Origin: Prinsepia uniflora
Lineage: Eukaryota; Streptophyta; Magnoliopsida; Rosales; Rosaceae
NCBI GenBank assembly: GCA_032719365.1
Contig: CM064872.1
Coordinates: 56,224,891-56,288,890 of the forward strand
Direction of reading: 5' to 3'
DNA length: 64,000 bases
The translations under genes and the position numbers were made by a program. The notes under the pieces were generated by a model. That model had not been told where the DNA came from, did no database searches, and saw only the letters and a list, made by a program, of their open reading frames with translations. Numbering within the stretch: position 1 is the first letter of the stretch; each line of letters begins with the position of its first letter. Positions 9,686 to 20,895 of this stretch are shown one piece after another.

Positions 9686-12387
9686 TGTAACGGCCCGTCC
9701 CCAATTTTAAGGATTAATTAAAAGTTAATTACGGATTAGCAAGGCTAATCGAGGATTATCGGACGTTCAGGGTGAAATTACGACTTTGCCCCTAAATGAG
9801 GGCAAAAAGTTGACTTTTGACTAGGGAGGTCCGATGCACGAGGACCGATACGTAGATCGGGTCGATACGAGTCCGTAGACAGGCGACACGTCGAAATCGG
9901 ACGTTCGACAGGAAAGTTACGGTTCACAGAAGTTCCGAGGAACTATTTATGATAGCACGTTTTACAAGACAATTGACTTGCCTTTTGTCTAGAGTTGGCC
10001 CAGATATTTTCCCTAGGCCCAATGGTTGAGTGACAAGTGTCACCAATCCATTGCTCCCATTACACAAATACAAGCACCCTCCATCTCCTTCATTTCCTCA
10101 TTTGATCAAACAACCCGAAAGCCCAAACCAAACCATTCCCCTTTGATTTAGCTTGAGGCCAAGAGAGTGAGGATGTGGGTGAGTTGATGGTGGCTGGTCG
10201 AGGACAGAACAGCCGTGGACGGCGAAGGAGCCCCGGGAGGAAAGTAAACCCGATAACCCAGTTATGTTCAAATTTTTGATTTCGTGTTTGGACGTTTGAG
10301 GGTGGGTTTTAATGATTGGGTCTGGTTTCTAGGACAAGGACGAGCTTGTGGAGATTAGAAGCAAGGGAAATTGACAGTCGGACGACCCTGGAAGGACGGC
10401 CAAAACTAGGCCGTGTGTTCTGCGATCGGGGAGGTAAATTCCTAACCCCTTTTCTACGTTTTGAGACCGTAGAATGATCGGAATTGATGAGAGGAAGCTA
10501 TAGGAATTGGAATGGATGAAAAAGGATGAAAAATGAGGGAGATAGAACACTGGACCAGTCTCGCCGGTCCGGTCGGACCGAAAATCAGAGACCCGATTCG
10601 GACCAGGTCTGCCGAAGGTTGAAGACAACCTGTAGCCGGTGCGTGGGGAGGAATTTGGGGATTTTTTTCAACATATGAAATCATCCTTTTGATGTAACGA
10701 ACATTTTGAGACTGGTTTCGATCGGACATCGTTTCGATATAGTTCCGGATGTCCGAAGATTTAGGATCGAGTTTAAAAATAGTTAAAAATTTGGAAAAAT
10801 TACAGGGCTTTAATGAGATATTATTAAGGTAGTTAGTAACCCACTAATATGATTTGGACAGGTTTGGGATTCCCGGAGACGGTGATTAGCCCAGGAAGGG
10901 CTTATGGCACGCATATTGAGGCTCAATTTTGGACAGTCTGTGAGTGGACTTTGTTTTATGAATTCGATGCATGCATAAATATTTTAAATGAGTTTATGAA
11001 CATGTTTTGAGATGCCATGAGTGCATATGTTTGTGGTATTTGGTATTTACATATCTGCACGTATTTCGAGATTTTGGGCTTTATGTTGTGACCATACGTG
11101 CTGTGTTTTCTACGATGGTTTGATGAAATGATTTCGGATTTGAAAGTATGGAATCGAGCATGAGGCCCATTTGATTGGAAATCCTCGGACTTGGAGTCCA
11201 TTTGATTTGATGAGAAATCGGGCTGGAGGGCCATTTGAGTTATGTGATTGGGCTGGGGACCCCGTTGGTTTACGAATTCGGGCTTGAGGCCCAGTTGGTT
11301 GTGATATTGGGCTTGAGGCCCCGTTGATTTATGTTATCGGGCTTAAGGCCCATTTGGTTGTGATATCGGGCTTGATGCCCAGTTAATTGTGAAATTGGAC
11401 TTGAGGCTCCGTTGAATCGTGAAATCAGGCTTGGGTCCTAGTTGTAATTTATGAAATGAGAATTCGGGTTTAAGACCTTATTGAGATGGCTTTGGGCTTG
11501 AGTCCCGGTGAGATTTGGATTTGAATTGGATTCGAGGAATCCTATTGAGATGTTAGGGTATGAGACCCAGTTAAACTATGGTTTGAAAGAAAGGAATGTT
11601 ATCACTTGTATGTATATACCCTCCCGTATGAATAGTCTCCTCCAGACGTCGATGATCCTGGAGTGTCACTCTCCACTGCTTGGAAAGAGTGACTCCAAGA
11701 AGGAGCACATCCTCGACAGTGAGAGATATCAGATAGTCTCGGATAGGGTCCGGTGACAGGCCTTCCCAGACGTCGTAGATCCTAGGAGTAGACTCGGAGA
11801 TGAGACCCGAGTAGTATGCATGCTTTAGATATATCGTGACGGGTTCTTAATTGGGCATATGAGATGTCGAGGACAGGTTATATATATATGTATATGTATG
11901 ATGTTTTACAAATATTGGTTTGGGGCTGAGACCCCGTGTTCTATGATGATTTTGGGCTGAGACCCACGTGCACCCACCTGAACGGTTTTGGGCTGAGTCC
12001 CACAAGATTGGTTTTGGGCTGAGTTCCCATATACTTTGGTTTACGGTTTTGGGCTAAGGCCCTAATGATTTAATCAATGAGAAATGGTTTTGAATGCATG
12101 CATGCTTTTTAGTGAAGGGCATAAATGTCTTTTCGTGAAATGTGTTTTATAAAATAAATTATTTGTTTCGTCCACTTACAGCTTTCAATGGTTTTAATGC
12201 CTTTCAGGTTGATCGTGGATACGGGTTGTAGAGAAGACCAAGGCATCACACTCCTCCTCCGATCCTGGCGCACTCTGGGAGCCCCGAGTGGGCTGAGACT
12301 GGAATTATCCCTTGTCTGACACTTCGTGTCAGACGGGAGCAGACACGTCCCACGTATATCCCGTGGGATTTGAGTCAGGTCTTGACG
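9686..12387 (+). mobile_element. 5' LTR of outer gypsy element B
   Basis: Begins TGTAACGGCCCGTCCCC and ends about 2702 bp later in GTCTTGACG, followed by a primer-binding site at 12390. It shares its general plan with the other LTRs here (GTAGACAG block, GTGAGTGACA palindrome half, CACTCACAG-type box). It is distinguished by a tandem array at 11155-11450 whose units each carry a GGGCTTGAGGCCC-like hairpin, and a second set of GGGCTGAGACCC-like units at 11925-12065. A TATA-like ATATATATGT run lies at about 11881. The terminal CA has become CG, one sign of age. Confidence 0.85.
11155..11450 (+). repeat. Tandem hairpin units in LTR B
   Basis: About eight units of roughly 35-40 bp follow each other, each with a core such as GGGCTTGAGGCCC, GGGCTTAAGGCCC or GGACTTGGAGTCC and a spacer like ATTTGGTTGTGATATC. 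The arms keep pairing although their bases change between units. A second group with GGGCTGAGACCC-like cores is at 11925-12065. Confidence 0.8.
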
Positions 12388-13087
12388 AGTGGTATCAGAG
12401 CACGGTTTGCTCTTGTGGTATGCGCAGGTCGTAACAGCCCGTCATCAACCTAATAGTGAGGATTCATTGGAATCGAACCCTGGTTATATTATGTTTGGCA
12501 CGAGGTGCGACGGTTTAGGGTTCGATTGGCACGGGATATCGAATTTTCGAGAGGTTGATCCCGAGTAGAATCGATGTGCATGGGAATCCAATGGCTTAGA
12601 ACCATAGTGTAATTGGTGGAAAGGATCCAGTGGACCAGTAGGCACAGTGTGACGACCTGAGAGCCGAGATCGCTGAGCGGTCTTGTCAAGCTAGAGGTGC
12701 TGCAGAGAGCAGCTGGTTTCCTCGAACCCTAGTTTGGGATTGATAGTTTGGACATGCGAGTTAGTAGACGTTTTGGAATGTCGATTTCCGAAGTCAAGAC
12801 CGTTGGTCGGTTGTGTCATGTCGTATTTGAGAGTGTGCTGTAGAGAGCAGCTGAGGTCATGGATGACCATAGTTGAGACTGTTTGGAATAGGAATGTTTG
12901 ATCCTATTTGGCGTGAGAAGCCATGTGTTGTGTGTCGATAGCGGAGTGTTTCTGGGGTTAGTCTGCATGCGGTTATGGTAGACGTTGCCATCAATGGACA
13001 TAATCGAGTCTTATCGAGTTGGATAGGCTCGTGTTACCGTGACGACTAAGACGATGGAGATTTGTCAGTCGTGACGAGGATTGGAGG
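12388..13087 (+). mobile_element. Element B: primer-binding site and non-coding internal region
   Basis: TGGTATCAGAGC starts at 12390, matching initiator methionine tRNA in complement. The following 690 bases have no frame similar to Gag, and no zinc knuckle or protease motif can be found in any frame. The region resumes after solo LTRs F and D (20813-20895 and 23886-24573). Element B therefore looks like a non-autonomous derivative, or one with its coding part deleted. Confidence 0.7.
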
Positions 13088-13092
13088 GTGCG
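13088..13092. repeat. Target site duplication GTGCG, left copy (solo LTR F)
   Basis: GTGCG precedes TGACAGGACC at 13093 and is repeated at 20808-20812 directly after the other end of the inverted LTR, defining F as one insertion into the internal region of B. Confidence 0.75.
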
Positions 13093-14693
13093 TGACAGGA
13101 CCCATCCCAATCCCCCCGGGATTAATGTGGGATGACCCTGCTCCCGTCTGACACGAAGTGTCAGACAAGGGATATTTCCGACCTTTGCCCTCTCGGGCTA
13201 TCAGAGTACTCCAGGATCCGGAGGAGGTATGTGATATCTCGGTCTCTGCTATAGTCCATATCCGTTGTCAACCTGAAGGGCAGTAAAAACATTAAAACCT
13301 GTGAGTGGACAAAACAACCAGTTTATAAAAACATTTTAACGAAGACATTTGTACCCTTCAATAAAAAGCATGCATGCATTCAAAAACCATTTATCAAACC
13401 GTTCATTAGGGCCTTAGCCCAAAATCGTAAAGATACCAACCATACGGGCCACTTCCCAAATCCATATGGGACTCAGCCCAAATCATAAAGAAACCAAGTA
13501 CACGGGCCACTGCCCAAAACCTGTATCCATCACACATCATATTTCATATCTCATATCATATACACCATATATACGTATAATTCACACAACCAATCCTGTC
13601 ACGGTTTCCAAACCTACGCGCGTGCTACCCGGGGTCTCAAACCCAAGTCTCTCAGAGTCCAAGGTCAATGTCCGTAGAACAATGACCCATCCTGAGGTTA
13701 CGATCCATGCCTTCCTAAGAGTAAGGAACCCAACTGGGCCGACTCTACTCAGTCAGTGCTCTGTGACTACTCCGGGGTCCACCCAGGCCAACGACCCTCC
13801 CCGGAGGAGATAATAGAAGTAAAGGAAGGTATAGGAATATACATACATATATATACATAACATAAACATTCATGCCTGATCCCCCTGAACCGTCATGATC
13901 TATAACATCCTTTTAAGAGTTCATGTTCGGTTCCCATAAACCGTCATGTACCACAATAACCTTTCCAGGGTTCATGCCGGTTCCCATAAACCGCCATGAA
14001 CTTGGAAATCCATTTAGGGTCCCTGACTCGAAATCATAACCGTAAAGTAACTGGGTCTCGTGCCCAAACATATGACATCAGCTGGGCATCATGCCCGAAC
14101 ATATGACATTAGCTGGGCATCGTGCCCGATATCTAAGGGACAGTCCCGACTCCGATCGTAGTGATGTGTGCAACCATCCATCCAGGATCGCCCTCAATCC
14201 TAGTATGTCGTCGTGAACGAATCAACCGACATGACCACCACAAGATCATGGTGCACTTATCATCGATCAATATCCTGAACCGTCAGCACTCTGAAGTCGA
14301 GCCTCCATCGGCTACCCGACAACAGATCGTGCATCGTGACCTCTCCGGAAGGAACACATCCCAATCTGGAGGCGAGCGTCGTATCGTTTGTCGTCGTGCA
14401 CATAGGACTTGCCGCGACCACGATTTAGACCCGTAGGCCATCAATAGCGTCATATGCCCGAGATAAAACCAAATGGGTCTCATACCCGAGTTTATCCTTT
14501 TGAAAATCCAAATCCATTTCATTTAGATCAATAAAGAAATACAGACCCGTAGGCACCATATAGGCTAAAACCTCGAAATACGTAACTACACATCCAAATG
14601 CACTCATGGCATCACAAAACATGTATTAAAACATATAATAAACATTTATGCATGCACCAATTTAGAAAACAAGGTCCACTCACAGACCGTCCG
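13093..14693 (-). mobile_element. Solo LTR F, minus strand, 3' part
   Basis: The plus strand starts TGACAGGACCC, complement of an LTR 3' end, and runs backward through the R/U5 landmarks: the CCCCCGGGATTAATGTGGGATGA block, the GTCTGACACGAAGTGTCAGAC palindrome (13148-13168) and the CCACTCACAG box at about 14675. It carries minus-strand versions of the GGGCTGAGTCCC units (13410-13520) and a set of CCGTCATG/GGTTCCCATAAACC repeats (13890-14010). It is interrupted at 14693 by the C LTR pair and resumes at 19993. No genes; the 115-residue frame at 13466-13813 is repeat-derived. Confidence 0.75.
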
Positions 14694-17400
14694 TGTAACG
14701 GTCCGTCCCGGAAGTCGGAATTAGATTAGTGGTTAATGACGGATTAGTGAATTTAAACGGTGATTAGTTGGCTGCGTTCGGACGGACGGTACGAAATGAA
14801 GATTTTACCCCTAGAATGGGCAAAAATGTTGGCTTTTAGTTCGGGCGATCAAATGGACTTTGACCGATGACCGTGACGTAGTTTGGGACATCACGAGTTC
14901 ATAGACAGGTGACACGTCCAATTCCGACATTTGAGGGAAAAGTTATGACGTTCGGAAGTTTAAGGGCATTTTTGGAATTTGGTTCAAAGAGGGAAATTTG
15001 TTGACTTTTTGTTTGACCACTAGTTTTCATGCAAACTGAGGACCGTTAGATAGGTCTCGACGTCCTGAGTACAACGACACGCGGCACGCCTTCATTGGTC
15101 ATCGGACGGTTAAGATATGGGTCTAGATAAATGAAGGGCAAAATGGTAATTTTGCAAGGTAGGGGTAAATTGGTCTTATGGCTGTCTTGGGATCTGTGCC
15201 CAGTTGAATTTGGACACATGGCTGATTTTGGAATTGTTGTCCACAGAGAGGTGGACACCTGGCCCTCTCTGGATGGCCGTGGAAGGTGCCACATTGTTTC
15301 ACAAATTTAAAAGAGATAATTGCACGGGTAAGAAAAACTGAGTACAAGTGTGCCGTGACCTCCCACTTCGAGTAGCCCTTTGCTTCTTACTGTTTTCCTT
15401 AGAAGGCTGAAAGAATAAGAGAGGAAACAGCATGGTGGTGGTGGTACCACCATAAGCAACCGCCGTGGACGGTGGTTTGCCAATCGGGAGAAACAGAGAC
15501 AGAGAAGAACCAGTTTCTTGGAATCACCTCAATGTGTTTTGCTTTGGTTCTTGAATGGGAAAGTAAAAAAGAGGTGTAGGGAGTCGTTGGAGACGACTTT
15601 TGAGGCCTAAATTAAATGGTGAGAACGGTTTCATGAAATCTTCATTTCCTTTTTAAAAATGGCAGTTTTCGTTGTGAGTAGTGTTGATCGATTTAGCCTT
15701 TTGGTTGAGGTTTCTGGAGTCATTAGCAAACAAATGGAACTAGGACCACGGCCTGAGATGGCCAGAGCCATGGAACCAGTATGAAGAACTGGACCGGTTC
15801 GAGGAAAATGTTTGAAGGTATGAATAAATACTATGGTTTTTCTATTATGAGATCTTGGATCGTTAGGAAACATTGGAATAAGATTGTAGAATGAATTAGG
15901 ATTGAAATCTGATAAAATTGGACAAGATATAACCGTGAACCGCTCACGCCTGTTCGGCCTGAACCGGAACGGCCTAGACCGAGTCGAAGCAAGGTTGATG
16001 GTGACACTGTTCACGCGCGTGGGTTTCAAGCGTAGAAACTTCCAGACGCGTGTGGGGGCGCGTGAGGGGTAGTTTGAGATTGGTTCCAACACAACTTTTA
16101 AAGTATTCGATGTAACAAACATTTTGGCGCTGGTTTCGAGTCAATCGGACATCGTCTCGATAGGTTTCCGGATATCCGAAGGTTTTAGGCCTCGGTTAAA
16201 AATAGTTAAAAATTCGGAAAAATTACGGGGCTTTAGTAGAAGATTAATGAAGTAGTTAGTGACCTTATTATGGAATTTGGACAGGTTCGGGGAAGCTGGT
16301 GATAGCGGATTAGCCGGGAAAGCATTAGTGCGCGCGTATCAAGGCTACGACACTATGGTCTGTGAGTGGACTTTGCTTTCTAACTTATGATGCATGCATA
16401 TATGTTTTTATATGTTTTCTATACATGATTCTATGATTTGATTTATGATCTTAATGGTTTACGGTTTTGCACATTTTTCGAGGTATTTTACGAAATTTCA
16501 CGTTTAACGAGATTTGACGGATGTTGTGATTTAAACCTGTTTAAAATGATTTGATGACGGGATTTGAAATATGATTTAACATCAATGATTTAAAAAGGGA
16601 TTTCGAAAAGTAATTTCGGGCTTGAAGCCCAGTTCAGAAAAGTGGGTTGAGAAACGTGTTTTTGGGTTTTGGAATCGGATTCCAGGATGACGATTCTAGA
16701 TTCGGTTTGGAATTTGAAAGTGGATTTCCGGGTTTGGGTTTGGAATGGTTATTCCGGATGCCGGCTTACGGAATGATGGTTTCGGATTCGAATTTGGAAA
16801 TGGATGATGGATATGAGTTATGCGTTTGGATCCGGGATCCTGATGAGATTGCGGATTCGGATTCAGATATGAATAGTAGCTATGGATTGGATTTACTGGA
16901 TCTGGTTATTGGGTTTAAAGACCCGGATATGATTATGACGGGGGCGGGCCCGGATTGAGTTTAAAGATTAGGGAGTTTAAAGACTCAGATATTGATATTT
17001 TTCCCCGTAAGCCTGTTTAGTTTAAAGACTCAGGAGTTTAAAGACTCGGATTATATTGAGGCATGTTGAGTTTAAAGACTCGGATAGATCCAGCAGGTTC
17101 GATGGATGGATATGTGGTTTCAAATGTGTTTGGATTTCACTGAGTTTTGATGATGATGGTTTTCAATAAAGGTTTTCCGATGTTTTGGGCTCTGCCTGGA
17201 TGGAATGGTTTTAGATGGTTTTGGGCTGAGGCCCAGGATTTGAGAAAAGAAACTAGTGTTCGGTTGTTCTTACATGGTTTGCTTAACCAGAATACTGAAT
17301 GGTTTTTGACATGGATTTGATATGCATGCATTGGCTTTTTAATTGGAGGGTATAAATGTATTTGTTTTATGACCTGTTTTCAAACTTATACTTTAATTAG
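14694..17400 (+). mobile_element. LTR C, plus-strand arm, 3' end missing
   Basis: Begins TGTAACGGTCCGTCCC at 14694 and follows solo LTR D (20896-23880) closely, including the GTAGACAG-type block, the region around 16640-16930, and the GTTTAAAGACTC repeats at 16950-17080. It stops at about 17400, just before the CCACTCACAG box that D shows at 23610, where it meets an LTR of the same family in opposite orientation. Confidence 0.75.
16950..17085 (+). repeat. GTTTAAAGACTCGG short repeats in LTR C
   Basis: Six or more copies of a 13-15 bp unit close to GAGTTTAAAGACTCGG follow each other with short spacers. GAGTTTAAAGACTC is itself nearly palindromic. The same array occurs in D (about 23180-23345) and, inverted, in the minus-strand C arm (about 17690-17860). 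Confidence 0.85.
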
Positions 17401-19992
17401 AGGGCAATTTAAAACAAAAGGTGTGAGTGGACCATAAATAAGAAAAGAATTTCCGAAAACCATTTCATATTAAAACCAAGGTTTTAGCCCTCCGTTTTGA
17501 AAACACACATGCATAACCCAGTTACTAAAAACAATTATAAATCACGTAAAGATTATCATAAAAACAATTGTAGAAAACATCATAAAACCAGTTATAGAAA
17601 TCATATCATAAACATCATAAAATCCGTATCAGAAAACATAAGTACCAAGCCATAATCATCCGATCAAACCTGCTGGACCTATCTGAGTCTTTAAACTCCC
17701 GAGTCTTTAAACTCAATCCAGGCCTCAATAATATTCGAGTCTTTAAACTCCCGAGTCTTTAAACTCAACAGGCCTACGGGAGAAATATCAATATATCCGA
17801 GTCTTTAAACTCAATCCGGGCCCGTCCCCCGTCAAATCAATATCCGGGTCTTTAAACCCAATATCCAGATCCAGCAAATCCAATCGAAAACTATTTGAAA
17901 ACCATTTATCAATCCTCATCCAAACTCGAATTCGAAATCACCGGTCTGATGCCCTTCCGGCGTCTAGAACCGTCATTCCGAACCCAAATCCGGAATTCCA
18001 CTTTTTCCACTTTAAAACCAAATCTCGTTTCTCGAAATCCGATTTCAAAATCGAAACCCTTAAATCACCAAATCATGTTTCAAAATCCCTTTATAAACAT
18101 TTAAACCCAATTATCATTCAAAAGCCCAAAACCATAGCCTCATATTCAGAAATCACACTTTTCTCGTAAAACGTGCTGAAACCGAACTTCCTCAAAAAAT
18201 GCGCAATTATGTAAACCAACCAAGCATATTCGATAAACATAGAATCATGATTAAAACCATAAACAAAGAGAAAGGGTCCACTCACAGTACCGAGCCCTTA
18301 ATCACGTCCCGAACGTCCCGTTCGTTCCTCAGCTTCCTCCAGAAATCCCGAACCTGTCAACAACCGCCAAAGTACGTCACTAACACATCTACGAAGGTCC
18401 ACCTAATTTTCCCCAAAAATCTCCGGGTCCTAAACGTAATGAACCTAAACCCTAAACCTTCACCCTCGGGAACTACATTGAATCGACGTCCGATTAACCC
18501 GAAACCAATTCCAATGGACTCGTCACAACTCCTAGACCAAAAACCATGTTGACCATTTTCCCAACCGCCGCCTAACGCGCCCCCACGCCCCGCCCAAAGT
18601 GGCTACGCGTGGCCTCACGCGCCAGCTACAGTGTCACCAGCAACCTCTGGTCGACCCGGTTCGAACCAGTCTCTGCAACTCGAACCGGCGTGGCCGGTTC
18701 TCCGCCGTCCCGCCACCAAAACTGCTCATCTCTTCACCATCTTCATCGTCCAGACCTAAGCTACCCATTCCCCTACTCCAAACACCTCGACTCGACCTGT
18801 AGCCCGTCGACTCAAGCTCGAACAAAAACCCGAACACTTCCCCTGTTTCACGATCCAACCAACCCGGTCACCCCCCGTCACGGCTTCGACACCCAGAGCT
18901 TCCTAAGACCTCACTGATACTCACCCAATTCACCAAAACTGTCGACTCAACCCCAGACTTCACGACTTTCGATTTGAAAATCGACGGCAAAATATAGCAT
19001 AGAGAAAAAGTTGAGGAATTACCTGCACTCCGGTCACCGTCGTGAGCTCAGCCGTGAGGACACGACTCCTGCAGTCCACCTCCAGCCTCTAGAAACCTCC
19101 ACCGGCCTCAAGTGATCGAACACGGCAGCAGCACCACCCAAAACTCCTCTCTGTTCTCTATTTTCCCCTTTGGTTTCCCGTGGCTCACAACCGCACACAC
19201 ACACTAATTCCTCACCTCCCAACCTTCTCACTGTCTCCCTCTCAATCTCTAATCACTCTCACACACTCACAAAACTCACACCCTCACCGTGCTTGATCGA
19301 TTTCACCCCAAATCCCCAGTCTCTGTTTTCTCTCTGGGTCGAAGAACACACACGGGTACACGATCACAATACCCCAAATTATTGGACCCGTGCACCCTAG
19401 AAACCTCTAGCCCTCCTACACGTGTCACCATCCTACAACTCCTCTCCCAATTGGCTCAATCTCAGCCCTCCATTTGTTCCAATCTGTTGCACAAATCCCA
19501 ATGTGCAAAAGACCAAAATACCCTTCTTTTAAGCCAAAATTACGATAATACCCCTACCTTTCTAGACCCGTAACTCACTCATCCTAACTCCGATGAATAC
19601 GTGCCGCCTGTCGTTGAATTCAAGACGACGAGACCTACCTAACTGTCCTAGGTCAAAGTGTCAAAACCCGATCGTACGAAAAGTCAACTTTTCCCCCTAT
19701 TCTAACCAAATTACGAAAGTGCCCTCAACCTTTCGAACATCATAACTTCCTCATCGGATGTCGGAATCGGGCGTACCACCTGTCTACGGATTCGTGACAT
19801 CCTAAACTACGTCCTGGTTATCGGTCAATACCCAATTGACCTCCCAAACTAAAAGTCAACTATTGCCCAATCTAGGGGCAAAATTGTCATTCTACCCTAA
19901 TTTCCCTATCGTCACCAACTAACCACCGATTAAGCTCACCAATCTCACCTTAAGCACGGTCATAACCCTAATTCCCGGGACGGGTCGTTACA
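17401..19992 (-). mobile_element. LTR C, minus-strand arm, 3' end missing
   Basis: Read on the minus strand it starts TGTAACGACCCGTCCCGGG at 19992 and continues to about 17401, past the GGTCCACTCACA box into the first bases of the following region. It is the same subfamily as the plus-strand arm and D, with the short repeat array at 17690-17860. No five-base duplication matches across 14689-14693 and 19993-19997, so the pair is a rearrangement product rather than a simple insertion. Frames such as 18199-18552 and 18609-18917 lie in the LTR and have no recognisable domain. Confidence 0.75.
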
Positions 19993-20807
19993 GCTAGGGT
20001 GATGATGTGTGTGTGTTTCGGGTTTAAAGAAAAATGGAAAAAATGGTGCATATGGGTTCGGGTTTGAAGAAGAACAAAGAAGAAGATAATGGTGTTTGAT
20101 CAGATGAGAGAAGTAAGATAGATTAGATGAGTGGTGAGGATTAAAAGATTAAATGGAATGGAGGGCCAAGATTGAGTGTTAGAAAGATTAGATAATAAAA
20201 TTAATTAAATAATAATATTTAATTAGTGAGATCCACAATTTAGGGGTATTGACCAATAGGATGAGTGACACTCCATGGGTCCTATTAAAAATATTTGGCC
20301 AATCAGAATTTGCCAAATCATCATCGTCTCGAAGTGCGTGCATAGTGAAATCGACCTTCCGTGACCCATAGCTCTCCCGTTCGAAGTCCGATTTCAGCGT
20401 GCCGCCTGTCTATGGATTTGTATCATCCCGATCTACGTAACGGTCCTTGGCCCTCGGCCATCGGACCTCCCGGTCAAAAAGTCAACTATTTGCCCCTTTT
20501 AACTAAAATTACCAAAATGCCCTTAAACTTTCGAATGTCATAACTTCTTCCTCGAATGCCGGAATTGAACGTGCCACCTGTCTATGAACTCGTGACGTCC
20601 TGAACTACGTCACAGTCATCGGTCAAAGTCCATTTGACCGCCTGAATGAAAAGTTAACGTTTTACCCACGCTAGGGAAAAAACGGTCATTTTACATCGTT
20701 CGTCCGATTTCGCTCAACTAATCACGGATTAACCTCACTAATCGTGATTAAACACTAATCTAGATTAATCACTAATCTAATCCCGGAATTCGGGATGGGT
20801 CGTTAAA
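19993..20807 (-). mobile_element. Solo LTR F, minus strand, 5' part
   Basis: Continuation of the LTR begun at 13093. Its 5' terminus, read on the minus strand, is TTTAACGACCCATCCC at 20807 (the usual TG changed to TT) and the direct repeat GTGCG follows at 20808. The two parts total about 2.4 kb against about 2.7-3.0 kb for complete LTRs, so a few hundred bases were lost where the C pair came in. Confidence 0.7.
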
Positions 20808-20895
20808 GTGCGTGAGTAACGCACAGTACGAGCATAGATTCCGGATTCGACTCAATTACGACTCAGTATGATTGTAGAATGAGACGCTGACTTTG
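20808..20895 (+). mobile_element. Element B internal piece with right TSD of F and left TSD of D
   Basis: A short unique stretch between solo LTRs F and D. It starts with the second GTGCG (20808-20812) and ends with CTTTG (20891-20895), the left duplication of D. It belongs to the internal region of B: removing F and D joins 13087 to 20808 and 20895 to 23886. Confidence 0.65.

Noticed and set aside
13466..13813. 115-codon open frame in solo LTR F
   Set aside because: Lies in LTR sequence made of repeats, has no domain, and related LTRs do not keep the frame.
15631..16122. 163-codon minus-strand open frame in LTR C
   Set aside because: Antisense to an LTR; the equivalent stretch of D carries only a shorter frame (22147-22365). 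Long frames arise by chance in this GC-balanced LTR.
18199..18917. Two plus-strand frames of about 100 codons (18199-18552, 18609-18917)
   Set aside because: They lie in the minus-strand LTR C arm; composition is low-complexity Pro/Ser/Arg and no homologue is recognised.
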